From Cohaesibacter sp. (GTDB lineage: Bacteria; Pseudomonadota; Alphaproteobacteria; Rhizobiales; Cohaesibacteraceae), in assembly GCA_025800145.1 (NCBI GenBank), contig JAOXSH010000034.1, forward strand, positions 1 to 41,637: a stretch of DNA of 41,637 nt, written 5' to 3'. Below, in pieces: positions 19,718 through 29,455 of the stretch. The translations under genes and the position numbers were made by a program. Every line of letters begins with the position of its first letter. The stretch's first letter is position 1. The notes below the pieces were generated by a model. The model was not told the DNA's origin. It did no database searches and saw nothing but the letters and a program-made list of their open reading frames with translations.

Positions 19718-21400
19718 TTAGAACAAACGAAAACGTTTTTCCGGCGTGTTGGGAAGCTCTTTCTTTTTTGGCCCCGGATCATCCGGCGCATGGGGCATGG
19801 CAAATTCGACATCCTGAGAATCTTTTTTATCAGCCCCCTCATGCTTTGCCTCATGAGGATCAGTTTCCTCATCACGCTCAGCCTCAGACGCATCCTCGCG
19901 TTCAATCACAATGGCCTCGTCATCACGATCCAAGCGCTCTTCCCCTTGATCTGGCTCCACCAGCTCAATCTTGTTCTCGTCAACCACTTGATCAGAAACG
20001 AGACTATCTTGCTCCGACATAGGATCAGAAGGCGCAAGCAAAACCACCTCTTCGTCAGCCCCACCGTCCGAGCCCTCATCTGCCTCAATCAAAGGACGGG
20101 CATAATCTGCCAATTCCTGCACCGGCACTTTCCATTCAAAAGCATCCAGCTTACCAGTCACAGGAGAGGTAGGCTGCCAAACGTCGCTCACCTGACCATC
20201 TGCGGTCCAGACCGGATCACGATGCGCGCTGACAGCCCGTGCCAACCATTCACGCACCCGGCCAAAATCACCATCCTGACCTTCTTCCACCTGCGCCATC
20301 ATCATGCAAATGCGCGGTGTCAAATGCTCTTGCGCCAAAGGCTCGAGAATAGAACGGGCATCGCTCCATTCGCGCGCTTCCAGACAGGCTTTGCCAAGCG
20401 CCAGTTTGGCTTCCAAATCATCGGGCATCAAACCGCTCAAACTGCGCACGCGCTTCAAACGATCAAGGGCCGTCCCATCAGATCTCAGCGCTGCATAAGA
20501 AGACGCCACATCTGGATGCGGCGCCTGTTTCCAGGCAGCTTCCAGTACTTTGCCAGCTTTGCGCTGTTCGCCAAGACTTTTCAGAGTTTGGGCCGCCAGA
20601 ACAGCAGCAGCTGTCAAGCCCGGAGCAAGCTTCACAGCTTCCAACAGCAATGGCTTCATCTCTTGATCAGATCCGCCAGCTTTCTCAATTTCTTGCGCTT
20701 GCGCGGTCAGGATAACAGCCCGCTTGCGACGGAACTCTTCTTTGCTCATCTGTTTTGCGGACTGGTTATGGGACAAAGTGATCAAAGCCCCTTGCCAATC
20801 CTCAGCCGCAGTCTGCATATCAAACAAGGCCGCGCCTGCCCAATTGGCAGATTTTCCGCCTTCCATGGCAGAACGCGCCATTTCCATCGCTTCTTCACCA
20901 TCGCCGCGGCGCTGTGCTTCAATGAACAAACCACGGCGTCCCAAAGCCCGTGTATCATCATGATCCAGCATCGCTTCAAAACTTTGCCGGGCTTTGGTGA
21001 CATTGCCAGCCAATTGCGCCGTTTGCGCTTCCAGCATCAAGGTCATGGGCTCCTGACCAATCAATTTGCGCGCTTTGACAGCCTGCTTTTGCGCCAAACT
21101 CAAATCACCCACACCAACAGCAATCATCCCCGTGGACAAAGCCTTATAGCCTTTATCCCGACGGCGAGAGGAGAAAAATCCCCCAACCATTTTGGGAGAA
21201 AGCCAAATGGTGCGAAAGGTAATCCAGATGGCAATCGCCACAACAAGCGAAGTGAGAAAGGCAACAACACCGGTTAGAAAGGTCACTTCAACGCGATAAT
21301 CCAGCCAATCAATGGTCACCACGCCGGGGCGATCCGCAAGCCAAGCACCGCCAAAAGCAACAACCAATAGCACCGCAAATAAAATCAGTGTCTTAATCAT
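19718..21400 (-). CDS. hemY: HemY-like inner-membrane TPR protein
   Basis: A 560-residue protein of the proteobacterial HemY family (not the protoporphyrinogen oxidase of the same name). Two N-terminal membrane segments lie at about 1-20 and 38-62 (LTGVVAFLTSLVVAIAIWIT), followed by SRRRDKGYKALSTGMIAVGV, the conserved HemY block. TPR-like helical repeats run to about residue 400. The last 130 residues are acidic and low in complexity and look disordered. The family is tied to haem synthesis by gene linkage; its precise job is unclear. It ends the hemC-hemD-COG4223-hemY order and starts 18 bases after the COG4223 stop. Confidence 0.93.
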   Translation of the reverse strand: MIKTLILFAVLLVVAFGGAWLADRPGVVTIDWLDYRVEVTFLTGVVAFLTSLVVAIAIWITFRTIWLSPKMVGGFFSSRRRDKGYKALSTGMIAVGVGDLSLAQKQAVKARKLIGQEPMTLMLEAQTAQLAGNVTKARQSFEAMLDHDDTRALGRRGLFIEAQRRGDGEEAMEMARSAMEGGKSANWAGAALFDMQTAAEDWQGALITLSHNQSAKQMSKEEFRRKRAVILTAQAQEIEKAGGSDQEMKPLLLEAVKLAPGLTAAAVLAAQTLKSLGEQRKAGKVLEAAWKQAPHPDVASSYAALRSDGTALDRLKRVRSLSGLMPDDLEAKLALGKACLEAREWSDARSILEPLAQEHLTPRICMMMAQVEEGQDGDFGRVREWLARAVSAHRDPVWTADGQVSDVWQPTSPVTGKLDAFEWKVPVQELADYARPLIEADEGSDGGADEEVVLLAPSDPMSEQDSLVSDQVVDENKIELVEPDQGEERLDRDDEAIVIEREDASEAERDEETDPHEAKHEGADKKDSQDVEFAMPHAPDDPGPKKKELPNTPEKRFRLF

Positions 21401-21418
21401 CTCTCAAAGTCCCCAAAT

Positions 21419-23026
21419 CTATTGCGCTGCATCTGTGCCAAAATCAGAACGAATCTGTTGCATAGAACCGTCTACTGCCAAACGGGCCTGAACCCCCTCA
21501 TACCAGCTTTTGCCAGCCTCTTTGGCCGCATCGGGCAAAGCCTCCCATTCCTTGGCAATCTCACCAAGGCGTCCTTCGGACACACGAACCTCAATCCGGG
21601 CCAGCTTGTCAGTCAGGCTATCCCCCTCGCGCTCACCAATGGGGCGAATGCGCACCAGATTTTGAGCATTGAGCATAATTTTATCAACCAGACCAGTCGT
21701 CCCGGCCTCTTCTGCTGCTTTGAGCACCTGACCCGACAAGCCTCGGAAGTCTTGCGCCAGCTTTTGCGCCGTCGGGGCACCGGCATCGGCATAAGATTTC
21801 AACGCCTTGACCGCCTCATTATCCTGCGCCACTTGCGCAAAAGTATTGAGCGCTGCTGCAAAAGACTGCCCGGATGCAACCGCATTTTCCAATCCAGCCA
21901 AGGCAATGGTGCGCGCAGACGATTGCATTTTTTCAGACAGGTTATTGTCTTCCAAAGACGACAGGCGACTGGTCAAAGCCTTAGCATCTTCTTCGAGGCT
22001 TTGCCGCATATTGCTAACGTCTGTGACAACATTATCAATGCGCCGATCTGCGGAGGCCAGAACCGACAGCTTTGCTTCATCAAGACGCGACTCAAGCAGA
22101 CCAACAAATTGGCCGGCCTTTTCTTCAAGCGCCGCAACCTTGCCATCCGTTGTCGCCAATTGATCGGAAACCGCCTTGAACCCGTCAACCCGCTCTGACA
22201 AAGCCGCCAAGTCCGTTGCCAAAGCGCCAAGCCGATCTTGCAAAGGCGTCAAATTGACAGACGTATCCCTAGCACCCTCTATGACAGAAACACCGCTCTC
22301 ACTACCAGAAGTTTGAGCCGTTTGATTCTCAGCTGAGGCAGCCGTGGCACCATTGCCAATATCAACATAACTTTGAACAGACGCATTCAATTGAGAAAAC
22401 TGACTAGATAAATCCGCCAGCTTGCTTTCGGCCAGCTTCAAACGATCCTCAAAGGCTGAAAGATCCACTTGCGGAGCATTGGACTGCGCATCCATTGTGC
22501 CTTGCAAATCAGCCAAGGCAGATGTCAGCCCCTCCAACTGAGCCGCTCTGTCTGCCTGCAAGGCCTGGTTCTCGGGCAACGCAATCAAACCTTGCTGCAT
22601 ACCACCATAGCCCAGACCCAGCGCAACCACGCCACCGAGCAAACCGCCAAGCAAGCCAGAACCCATACCGCCCTTTTTAGCTGTAGCAGTGTCTGCTGAG
22701 GAAACTGGCGCTTTGCCAATTGAAGCATTATCTGTTTCATCAGATGGCTGATCCAGCTCTACCGCATCCCGGCTTTGCTCCTCATCATGGCTCGAATCCA
22801 ACGCTATATCCTGATCTTGCCCTTGTTGAGCATCAGAGGCAGAATCAGCGACATCCTTTGCAGAATTCTCAGACGGATCACCTTTCTCAACAGGCTCTTC
22901 TTGCGGATCAGAAATGACGTCAGCCTCCAGCTCTATCACCGGTCCCGCATCGACATCAGCCTTGATATCGGCCTCTACCTTTGGGTCCATCACTTTATTT
23001 TCACCGTCAGATTTGCGAGCTGTCAT
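21419..23026 (-). CDS. COG4223 / mitofilin-like coiled-coil membrane protein
   Basis: A 535-residue protein between hemD and hemY, the usual place for COG4223 proteins of alphaproteobacteria, which share a domain with mitochondrial mitofilin (Mic60). The order is: an acidic disordered N-terminus (about 1-135), one membrane segment (GLLGGLLGGVVALGLGYGG), a long coiled coil with many Leu/Ala heptads (about 165-370), and a C-terminal helical domain containing SGQSFAAALNTF and ALPDAAKEAGKSWYEGVQAR. Mitofilin-type proteins shape membranes; a role in organising haem-synthesis enzymes is inference. The start at 23026 has GAGGA upstream; the longer frame adds implausible Arg-rich sequence. Confidence 0.88.
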   Translation of the reverse strand: MTARKSDGENKVMDPKVEADIKADVDAGPVIELEADVISDPQEEPVEKGDPSENSAKDVADSASDAQQGQDQDIALDSSHDEEQSRDAVELDQPSDETDNASIGKAPVSSADTATAKKGGMGSGLLGGLLGGVVALGLGYGGMQQGLIALPENQALQADRAAQLEGLTSALADLQGTMDAQSNAPQVDLSAFEDRLKLAESKLADLSSQFSQLNASVQSYVDIGNGATAASAENQTAQTSGSESGVSVIEGARDTSVNLTPLQDRLGALATDLAALSERVDGFKAVSDQLATTDGKVAALEEKAGQFVGLLESRLDEAKLSVLASADRRIDNVVTDVSNMRQSLEEDAKALTSRLSSLEDNNLSEKMQSSARTIALAGLENAVASGQSFAAALNTFAQVAQDNEAVKALKSYADAGAPTAQKLAQDFRGLSGQVLKAAEEAGTTGLVDKIMLNAQNLVRIRPIGEREGDSLTDKLARIEVRVSEGRLGEIAKEWEALPDAAKEAGKSWYEGVQARLAVDGSMQQIRSDFGTDAAQ

Positions 23027-23154
23027 GTCATTCCTCAATTTCCGCCAGCTTGATCGGGCGCTTTGCTTATACATGACGCACAAACTCTCCAATGCCGAGC
23101 TGGTTCGCCACAATCGCCTCATCAAAGCATATCGTCTTAACACTTCTAGCGATA

Positions 23155-23877
23155 TTATCTTAAATAGTTATGGTCATTTTGTGCAGATGCAAGCAGCGAT
23201 CTTTCATTTGGGGATTGTGCCACAACAAAAGAATACCCCCTTGCTGCAATAGGATCCGCAACTGCCTGCGATAAACAATAATAGCGCAAGCCTTTTGCAA
23301 AATCCCTCAAACCATCGCGATCAATCAAATCCATAAAAATCTCTGTTGTCCTTGCCGAATAAAGCAACACGCCATCAATGAACCCTTGCTGAACAGCATC
23401 TTTCACCTCAGCAGAAAAATGCTCAACCGCGCAAGTCTCATAAACCGCTTCCAAATGGCAAACAAAGCCAGAAGCCGCCAACTCTGCTTCCAGAAATCCG
23501 GTCCGATGCACACCGCTTAAATACAAAAAAGGCCGTGCCTGCGGCTGGCAAGAATGCAGTATCACATCAGCAAGGCCTGCAATCCGCCCCTGAACATGCT
23601 TGACATTATCAAACCCGATCCCACGCGCAAAGTCTGCTGTTTTGCGCCCAACACAAAAAAGAGCCAGCCCCTTCAAAGGGGCCAGCTCTTGCTCGCTTAA
23701 AAGACGCAAACTGTTGCGCGATGTCACAATCACACCTTGCCAAGGCTGAACGGGCAAGGAACCAGCAACACGCTTTACCACCATTACGGGCGCAGAAAGT
23801 CCAGTCAATCCAAGCTCTTTTAGCGCACTTAAAGTCTGCTCCTGATCTTCCAAAGGCCGGGTGACCAACAAATTCAT
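23155..23877 (-). CDS. hemD: Uroporphyrinogen-III synthase HemD
   Basis: HemD cyclises hydroxymethylbilane to uroporphyrinogen III with inversion of ring D. The family has weak sequence identity, but the pattern is clear over 240 residues: MNLLVTRPLEDQEQTLSALK at the start, VIVTSRNSLRLL, FCVGRKTADFARGIGF, FLYLSGVHRTGFLEAELAAS, VYETC and GVLLYSARTTEIFMDLID. Genomic position right after hemC supports it. The ATG at 23877 lies seven bases after AAGGAG; a GTG one codon upstream is possible. The COG4223 gene starts 128 bases further on. Confidence 0.92.
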   Translation of the reverse strand: MNLLVTRPLEDQEQTLSALKELGLTGLSAPVMVVKRVAGSLPVQPWQGVIVTSRNSLRLLSEQELAPLKGLALFCVGRKTADFARGIGFDNVKHVQGRIAGLADVILHSCQPQARPFLYLSGVHRTGFLEAELAASGFVCHLEAVYETCAVEHFSAEVKDAVQQGFIDGVLLYSARTTEIFMDLIDRDGLRDFAKGLRYYCLSQAVADPIAARGYSFVVAQSPNERSLLASAQNDHNYLR

Positions 23878-23906
23878 CACTTCTCCTTAAATTCAGGAGC
23901 CATCAG

Positions 23907-24842
23907 TCACACAGACAAAATGGCATCAAAAAAAGCTTTGCCGGCTTTTTCACGAATGTCATGGGCGGCCTCAAGACCAAGAGAAGCTGCATCCGCCACA
24001 TCACCACTTTTTTCAATGCTGTGATATTCGCTACCATCTGGCAACAAAACCAGCCCGACAAAATGGATCTGATTGTCTTTGAGATGCGCGTAACCGGCGA
24101 TTGGTGTGCGGCAAGAGCCATCCAGCGCCCCCAAAAAGGCACGCTCACAGAGCAAAGCTTTCTCTGTTTCATCATGATGAATGGCTGAAAGCATGGTGCG
24201 GGTTTTCTCATCTCCAATGCGGCTCTCGATACAAATCGCCCCTTGTCCAACAGCGGGCAAAAAATCTTCCACCTCAATAGCAGACGTGATCACATCGCCC
24301 TGATCCAAACGCCGCAAACCAGCACAGGCCAGTAAGGTGGCATCAGCAACGCCTTTTTCCAATTTTTCAAGACGTGTCTGAACATTGCCACGATAAGTAA
24401 TCACTTCCAAATCAGGACGCAATTTCTTCACCATCGCCTGCCTACGCAAAGAGGACGTCCCAACAACAGCCCCTTTTGGCATCTCTACCAGGCTTTTATA
24501 TTTTTTGGAAATAAAGGCATCACGAACATCTTCACGGGGCAAGAAGGTTGAAATTTCCAATCCGTCCGGCAGAACCGTCGGCATATCCTTGGAAGAATGC
24601 ACCGCCAGATCAATCCGGCCATCCAAAAGCGCTTCTTCAATTTCCTTTGTAAACAGACCCTTGCCGCCCACTTCCGACAAAGGACGATCCAAAATCATAT
24701 CCCCGGTGGTTTTAATGACCACAATGTCAAACTGATCTTCACACATATCATGCGCATCCATCAGCCTTTGCCGGGTTTCATAAGCCTGAGCCAAAGCCAA
24801 TTTGCTGCCGCGTGTACCGATTTTTACAAGTTGAGAGGGCAT
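23907..24842 (-). CDS. hemC: Porphobilinogen deaminase (hydroxymethylbilane synthase) HemC
   Basis: HemC joins four porphobilinogens into hydroxymethylbilane. The 311-residue chain shows [13 protein letters not shown] at 8-20, the active-site VHSSKDMPT at 81-89, [11 protein letters not shown] and the dipyrromethane attachment cysteine Cys244 in [11 protein letters not shown]. It lies 29 bases upstream of hemD and is divergent from tsaD, an arrangement typical of alphaproteobacteria. Confidence 0.97.
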   Translation of the reverse strand: MPSQLVKIGTRGSKLALAQAYETRQRLMDAHDMCEDQFDIVVIKTTGDMILDRPLSEVGGKGLFTKEIEEALLDGRIDLAVHSSKDMPTVLPDGLEISTFLPREDVRDAFISKKYKSLVEMPKGAVVGTSSLRRQAMVKKLRPDLEVITYRGNVQTRLEKLEKGVADATLLACAGLRRLDQGDVITSAIEVEDFLPAVGQGAICIESRIGDEKTRTMLSAIHHDETEKALLCERAFLGALDGSCRTPIAGYAHLKDNQIHFVGLVLLPDGSEYHSIEKSGDVADAASLGLEAAHDIREKAGKAFFDAILSV

Positions 24843-25114
24843 AAAGCATGGTCCCTGAATTGATTGATCGCTCTCTCGATTGATAAGGCAAAAGAGGGCA
24901 ATCTGTGTACAAGTCCTTATCGCTTATACAGCGAAATGGAGCTGGCTCTTTGAAATTGATCAATTGCCAGCCACAAGTGGCAATAAAATACTGCCAATTG
25001 CACGACAATTGCTCTAAAAGCATCACTTAACGGAGCGATGAGCCAAACCACAAGTGAAAACTTCGTCAAATGGCAAGATCATAAACCCATAGTCAGGAGC
25101 AGAAGCCCGACCCC
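24843..25114. promoter_or_regulatory. Divergent hemC / tsaD intergenic region
   Basis: This 272-base gap must hold the promoters of the minus-strand haem operon and the plus-strand tsaD operon. No promoter pair stood out, and no structured RNA or known operator was recognised. Confidence 0.4.
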
Positions 25115-26194
25115 ATGATCATACTTGGAATTGAAACAAGCTGTGATGAGACAGCCGCAGCAGTGATCAAACGCCATGACAATGGGCAAGGGGAAATATT
25201 GTCCAATATCGTCCTGAGCCAAATCGAAGATCATGCTATTTTTGGTGGCGTAGTACCAGAAATTGCCGCCCGCGCCCATGTCACCGCACTGGATGGCATC
25301 ATCAAAAAAGCCATGCAAGAGGCCAAACTGGATTTTAAAGATCTGGACGGCATTGCCGCAACTTCAGGCCCCGGCCTAATCGGGGGGGTGCTGATTGGTC
25401 TGATGAGCGCCAAAGCCATAGCGGCTGCTCACAACCTGCCCCTTTTGGCCATCAATCATCTGGAAGGCCATGCCTTAACCGCCCGCCTGACCAATCATGC
25501 ACCATTCCCCCATCTGCTGCTTTTGGTATCAGGCGGCCATAGCCAGATTCTTTTGGTCAAAGGCGTTGGAGACTATGAACGCTGGGGCACCACCATTGAC
25601 GATGCCTTGGGCGAAGCTTTTGACAAAACCGCCAAATTGCTGGGTTTGCCCTATCCCGGTGGGCCACAGGTGGAATTGGCCGCACAAACAGGCGATCCAA
25701 AACGTTTTGCCCTGCCCCGCTCCATGAAAGGCCGCGATGGCTATGATTTTTCTTTTTCTGGCCTGAAAAGCGCCCTGCGCCGCGAAGCCGAAAAAATCGC
25801 TCCTTTACAAGAGCAAGACGTGGCCGATCTCTGCGCTTCGTTTCAGGCGGCCATTTGCGATATTCTCAAAGACCGTGTGTCCAAAGCCTTGCAAAACTTC
25901 AAGGACAGATTCCCCGAGATTGAAGTCCCCCAACTGGTCGTAGCTGGCGGCGTAGCAGCCAACACAGCCATTCGCACCGCATTGGATGATGTGCTGGAAC
26001 AAGAACAGGCACAAATGACCGCCCCGCCCATCAATCTCTGCACCGATAATGGCGCTATGATTGCATGGGCAGGAGCAGAGCGTCTCGCCCTTGGCATGAG
26101 CGATCCCCTTGACGCACCTGCTCGCCCCCGCTGGCCATTAGACCCCAATGCAGGACAAAAAATCGGCTCTGGCCGAAAAGGAGCCAAGGCATGA
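25115..26194 (+). CDS. tsaD: tRNA N6-threonylcarbamoyladenosine transferase TsaD
   Basis: TsaD moves threonylcarbamoyl from its adenylate to A37 of ANN-decoding tRNAs, working with TsaB and TsaE. The 359 residues open with [17 protein letters not shown]. The metal-binding histidines are His115 and His119 in INHLEGH, and ASKH-fold motifs include [40 protein letters not shown] and [12 protein letters not shown]. The gene is complete and overlaps gpsA by 4 bases, so the pair is translationally coupled. Confidence 0.98.
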   Translation: MIILGIETSCDETAAAVIKRHDNGQGEILSNIVLSQIEDHAIFGGVVPEIAARAHVTALDGIIKKAMQEAKLDFKDLDGIAATSGPGLIGGVLIGLMSAKAIAAAHNLPLLAINHLEGHALTARLTNHAPFPHLLLLVSGGHSQILLVKGVGDYERWGTTIDDALGEAFDKTAKLLGLPYPGGPQVELAAQTGDPKRFALPRSMKGRDGYDFSFSGLKSALRREAEKIAPLQEQDVADLCASFQAAICDILKDRVSKALQNFKDRFPEIEVPQLVVAGGVAANTAIRTALDDVLEQEQAQMTAPPINLCTDNGAMIAWAGAERLALGMSDPLDAPARPRWPLDPNAGQKIGSGRKGAKA

Positions 26195-27195
26195 CAACAC
26201 CCTTTCAACGCATTTCTGTTCTGGGTGCCGGAGCATGGGGCACAGCTTTGGCCTTAAACGCCGCACGCGCTGGCCGCGATGTCACTTTATGGGGCCGAAA
26301 CGCCGAAGCACTGGAACAGATTGCCAGCAAGCGTCAATTGCCCCGTTACTTGCCTGGCATCACCTTTAATCAGCCACTAGAAGTCACCAAAGACCTGACA
26401 GAAGCCGCCGACGTTGATTGCATTCTTTTGGTAACACCGGCCCAAACAACTGCAAAAATAGCGCAAGAAATCAGTTTCTTCGTGCGCAAGGGCACCCCTG
26501 TCATTCTGGCTGCAAAAGGTCTGGAAAAAGGCACCCAGCGCATGATGAGCGAAGTGCTGAAAGACTATCTGCCCCAATCAAAGGCCGCCGTCCTGTCCGG
26601 CCCCTCCTTTGCCGCAGATGTTGCAGCCAACCTACCAACCGCTGTCACCATTGCCGCAGAAACAGATCTGTTGGCCGAGCAACTTTGCGCCAGCCTGTCT
26701 CATGCCAGCTTTCGCCCCTATGCCAGCTCAGATTTGATCGGCGTACAATTGGGCGGCGCATTAAAAAACGTCCTCGCCATCGCTTGCGGCATCGTACAGG
26801 GCAAACAATTGGGAGCCAGCGCCCATGCTGCCCTGATGACCAGAGGCTTTGCAGAAATCCAGCGCCTCGCCGCAAAACTTGGTGCCCGATCAGAAACCCT
26901 GATGGGCCTATCCGGGTTTGGCGATGTCACCTTGTCCTGCTCCTCACATCAAAGTCGCAATTTCTCTTTCGGTTTTGCTTTGGGAGAGGGCAAAAGCCTT
27001 GCCGAGCTTTTTAGCCCCGGTGCCAAACTCTCCGAAGGCGCTTATACCGCACGCGTTGCTGTGGAATTGGCAAACCAACAAGGCATTGAAATGCCCGTTG
27101 CTCAAGCAGTCGCCGACGTATTGGACCAATCCATTACCATTGATGAGGCCGTAGAGGGCTTGATGAAACGCCCCTTGCGCCACGAACTGGACTAA
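26191..27195 (+). CDS. gpsA: NAD(P)-dependent glycerol-3-phosphate dehydrogenase GpsA
   Basis: GpsA reduces dihydroxyacetone phosphate to sn-glycerol 3-phosphate for phospholipid synthesis. The Rossmann motif [13 protein letters not shown] is at 10-22. [32 protein letters not shown], the catalytic-lysine region [19 protein letters not shown] and [19 protein letters not shown] all match the family. At 334 residues it is full length. It overlaps tsaD by 4 bases and is followed by the small YciI gene after 44 bases. Confidence 0.98.
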   Translation: MTTPFQRISVLGAGAWGTALALNAARAGRDVTLWGRNAEALEQIASKRQLPRYLPGITFNQPLEVTKDLTEAADVDCILLVTPAQTTAKIAQEISFFVRKGTPVILAAKGLEKGTQRMMSEVLKDYLPQSKAAVLSGPSFAADVAANLPTAVTIAAETDLLAEQLCASLSHASFRPYASSDLIGVQLGGALKNVLAIACGIVQGKQLGASAHAALMTRGFAEIQRLAAKLGARSETLMGLSGFGDVTLSCSSHQSRNFSFGFALGEGKSLAELFSPGAKLSEGAYTARVAVELANQQGIEMPVAQAVADVLDQSITIDEAVEGLMKRPLRHELD

Positions 27196-27239
27196 ACAAC
27201 AAACAAGCAAAGACAATCACCCTGACAAGGATAAAGATC

Positions 27240-27527
27240 ATGCATTTCATCGTAACCTGTCTCGATAAAGAAGGCGCACTGGAAAATCGCAAAGCCAATC
27301 GCGATGCCCATTTGGCCTTTGCCGCCCAAAATGAAGCCTCCATCCAGATTGGCGGCCCTTTGCTCGATGATGACGGTGCCATGATCGGCTCTTGCCTGAT
27401 CTGTGAGGCAGACAATCTGCAAAACCTCAAAGATCTTTTGGCGCAGGACCCTTACGCCAAAGCAGAGCTGTTTCAATCCGTTGATATCAAACCATGGAAA
27501 TGGGTTATCGGCGCACCCAGCGCATAA
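27240..27527 (+). CDS. YciI-like protein
   Basis: A 95-residue ferredoxin-fold protein of the YciI family: MHFIVTCLDKEGALENRKAN with a conserved RxxH-type segment (NRDAHLAF), then GGPLLDDDGAMIGSCLICEA and a C-terminal VDIKPWKWVIGAPSA. Family members may have lyase or isomerase activity, but the reaction is unknown for most. Position between gpsA and an EVE-domain gene is common in Hyphomicrobiales. Confidence 0.9.
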   Translation: MHFIVTCLDKEGALENRKANRDAHLAFAAQNEASIQIGGPLLDDDGAMIGSCLICEADNLQNLKDLLAQDPYAKAELFQSVDIKPWKWVIGAPSA

Positions 27528-27565
27528 CATTGAATGCATAATATAGATGGTGAGGAGACACATTC

Positions 27566-27985
27566 ATGGCTTATTGGCTCTTTAAATCCGAACCCAATAC
27601 ATGGGGCTGGGACCAGCAACTCGCCAAAGGCGAAGAAGGCGAACAATGGGACGGCGTGCGCAATTATCAGGCCCGCAACAATATGCAAAAAATGACGCTC
27701 GGCGACAAAGGCTTCTTTTATCACTCAGTCAATGAAAAACGCATTGTTGGCGTGGTTGAGGTTTGCGCAGAAGCCCATCCCGACACCACAGATGACACCG
27801 GCAAATGGCATTGCGTAGATATCAAAGCCATCAAATCCGTCGTCACACCGGTTACATTGGAAGATTGCAAAGCCCATCCCGATCTCGCCAATATGGTGCT
27901 GGTCAACAATTCGCGCCTGTCCGTGCAACCGGTCAGCGAGGAAGAATGGGCCATTATCTGCCAAATGGCTGGCATAGAAGCATAA
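27566..27985 (+). CDS. EVE domain protein
   Basis: A 139-residue single EVE domain, a PUA-like fold thought to bind modified bases in RNA or DNA (human THYN1 type). Signature residues are MAYWLFKSEPNTWGWDQQLA, GVRNYQARNNMQKM, DKGFFYHS and VVEVCAEAHPD, with LVNNSRLSVQPVSEEEW near the C-terminus. Its partner is unknown; some EVE proteins sit with restriction systems, but this one is in a housekeeping setting. A ribosome-binding GAGGAG precedes it. The stop codon touches a fragment of the MITE end. Confidence 0.93.
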   Translation: MAYWLFKSEPNTWGWDQQLAKGEEGEQWDGVRNYQARNNMQKMTLGDKGFFYHSVNEKRIVGVVEVCAEAHPDTTDDTGKWHCVDIKAIKSVVTPVTLEDCKAHPDLANMVLVNNSRLSVQPVSEEEWAIICQMAGIEA

Positions 27986-28002
27986 TACCAACGGCATGAA
28001 AC
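27985..28002 (+). repeat. Isolated MITE terminal repeat (copy D)
   Basis: ATACCAACGGCATGAAA appears once between the EVE and methyltransferase genes, identical to the end of copy A over 17 bases and without the rest of the element. It is a truncated trace of the same family. Confidence 0.65.
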
Positions 28003-28012
28003 AGGACATAGA

Positions 28013-28687
28013 ATGGGCAGCATAAAGGACAAACGGCACTTCATTCTGGATCATACCGCCTTACTGCCCGTGCCATTAACACCAGAAATTGCCCTGCATC
28101 TGGCAGATGACCAAACACCTCTATGGCGTATGGGCGAGGAAGAGTTGGCCGAACTGGGCCTACCCTCGCCTTTTTGGGCATTTGCATGGGCTGGCGGCCA
28201 AGCCTTGGCCCGTTATTGTCTGGACAATCCAACAAACTTTCAAGACAAAAGCCTCATTGATTTTGCCTCAGGCTCTGGCCTTGTCGCCATTGCCGCAGCC
28301 AAGGTCGGCGCAAACACCATCCTTGCCACCGATATAGATGCCTTTGCCATAGAGGCCATCCAGATCAATGCCCAAAAGAACCATGCCCACGTGGAAACCA
28401 GCATTGAGAATATCCTGACAGACAGGGCAATCAGCGCGCTTTGCAAAAGCCCTCCTGATTATTTTCTGGCAGGGGACGTCTTTTATGATGCAGAGATGAC
28501 AAAGGCTGTTCTCGCCCTGCTGGAGCCTTTAGCCCAACAAGGCACCAAAATCCTCATCGGCGATCCAAACCGCTCCTATCTGCCTCAAGACAGGCTGAAA
28601 CTGGTAAAAAGCTATCAAGTCCCTGTGACCAGAGAGTTGGAAGATTTTGAAATTCGCTCCACCAAGGTCTGGCGTTTTTTGGGATAG
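28013..28687 (+). CDS. SAM-dependent protein methyltransferase, ETF-beta lysine methyltransferase-like
   Basis: A 224-residue class I methyltransferase. Motif I is LIDFASGSGLVAIAAAKVGA with ATDID closing the SAM pocket, and LAGDVFYDAEMT is the substrate-side motif. FILDHTALLPVPLTPEIALH and GLPSPFWAFAWAGGQALARY match the group that includes the mitochondrial and alphaproteobacterial enzyme trimethylating lysines of the electron-transfer flavoprotein beta subunit (METTL20/ETFBKMT). A PrmA-like role is an alternative. It is 27 bases beyond the EVE gene and ends at a bidirectional terminator. Confidence 0.8.
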   Translation: MGSIKDKRHFILDHTALLPVPLTPEIALHLADDQTPLWRMGEEELAELGLPSPFWAFAWAGGQALARYCLDNPTNFQDKSLIDFASGSGLVAIAAAKVGANTILATDIDAFAIEAIQINAQKNHAHVETSIENILTDRAISALCKSPPDYFLAGDVFYDAEMTKAVLALLEPLAQQGTKILIGDPNRSYLPQDRLKLVKSYQVPVTRELEDFEIRSTKVWRFLG

Positions 28688-28690
28688 CAA

Positions 28691-28724
28691 AAAAGGCTCT
28701 CACATACCAATATGAGAGCCTTTT
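28691..28724. terminator. Bidirectional intrinsic terminator
   Basis: AAAAGGCTCTCA (28691-28702) pairs with TGAGAGCCTTTT (28713-28724) around a ten-base loop. Both strands show T runs after the stem, so it can stop transcription from the methyltransferase and, on the other strand, from the convergent gene. Confidence 0.85.
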
Positions 28725-28754
28725 CAAAAGGACGGATCAAAAAGCCTGAAAGCT

Positions 28755-29225
28755 TTATTTCACCTTGGTCAAATCTTCATGAATGCCAACACTAACCCGA
28801 ACATTGGCGGTGCTGCTCAGGCCGGAGACCTGTGCAATTTTCTCCTGCTGGCTGGCAGAAGGACTATTCCATTGCAATTCCAGCCAGTTCCGCTCTTGTC
28901 CCAAATCTACCAAGGTTTCAATCATAGCTTTTGTAATGCCATTATTGCGGAAATCCTGTCCCACAAACAAAACATCAACATGACCGACCCGCTTGCCGGA
29001 AACCGTTTCGGGCAAATCAAAGAAAGTGGCAAATGCCGCCAGCTCATCGCCGAAAAAAGCGCCCAGAACTTCGGCTGTGCGATCATTGAGCAAGGTTTCG
29101 GAATAATAAAGGTCCGGCTGGCGCGGTGCACCGCGCTTGCGCTCCTGCGCATGAGCGGAAATCAGCGGAGCCAAATTTGCAGCCTCAGCCTGATCGAGAA
29201 TTTTTGTCGTAATCTTGCTCATCAT
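28755..29225 (-). CDS. GNAT-like acetyltransferase
   Basis: A 156-residue protein with a probable GNAT fold. GAFFGDELAAFATFFDLPET fits the central strands and VGHVDVLFVGQDFRNNGITK is a plausible acetyl-CoA loop, with the usual R/QxxGxG/A replaced by FRNNGI. ELQWNSPSASQQEKIAQ fits the C-terminal helix. The match is weaker than for the two acetyltransferases at 4-5 kb. The start at 29225 (double Met) follows GAGGG; the longer frame to 29309 is less likely. The substrate is unknown. Confidence 0.65.
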   Translation of the reverse strand: MMSKITTKILDQAEAANLAPLISAHAQERKRGAPRQPDLYYSETLLNDRTAEVLGAFFGDELAAFATFFDLPETVSGKRVGHVDVLFVGQDFRNNGITKAMIETLVDLGQERNWLELQWNSPSASQQEKIAQVSGLSSTANVRVSVGIHEDLTKVK

Positions 29226-29408
29226 ATCCACCCTCTGTTTCGAGGCCTTTCCATCAGCCAGACAAGCCAATGCAAGCTGGTTCAAATCAGTTTCGATAAA
29301 GCCTAGCAACCTTTACGCAAAGAACACAGGATTTAACGCAAGGCCACACAAAGATTTGATAGTTTTACACCATTCATACAAAGAACAATCAAGAGACAGG
29401 CACAAAAA

Positions 29409-29432
29409 AGCCGGACTACAATAAGCCCGGCT
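29409..29432 (-). terminator. Intrinsic terminator after leuC
   Basis: AGCCGG and CCGGCT form a short GC-rich stem with a twelve-base loop, followed on the minus strand by six T residues. It lies 24 bases past the leuC stop. Confidence 0.7.
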
Positions 29433-29455
29433 CAAATGCTTGAAAAAGGTTGTTT

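Noticed and set aside
19790..21277. 495-codon plus-strand frame opposite the HemY-like gene
   Set aside because: Long only because the sense gene has few antisense stops. The translation is Arg/His/Gln-rich with no family resemblance.
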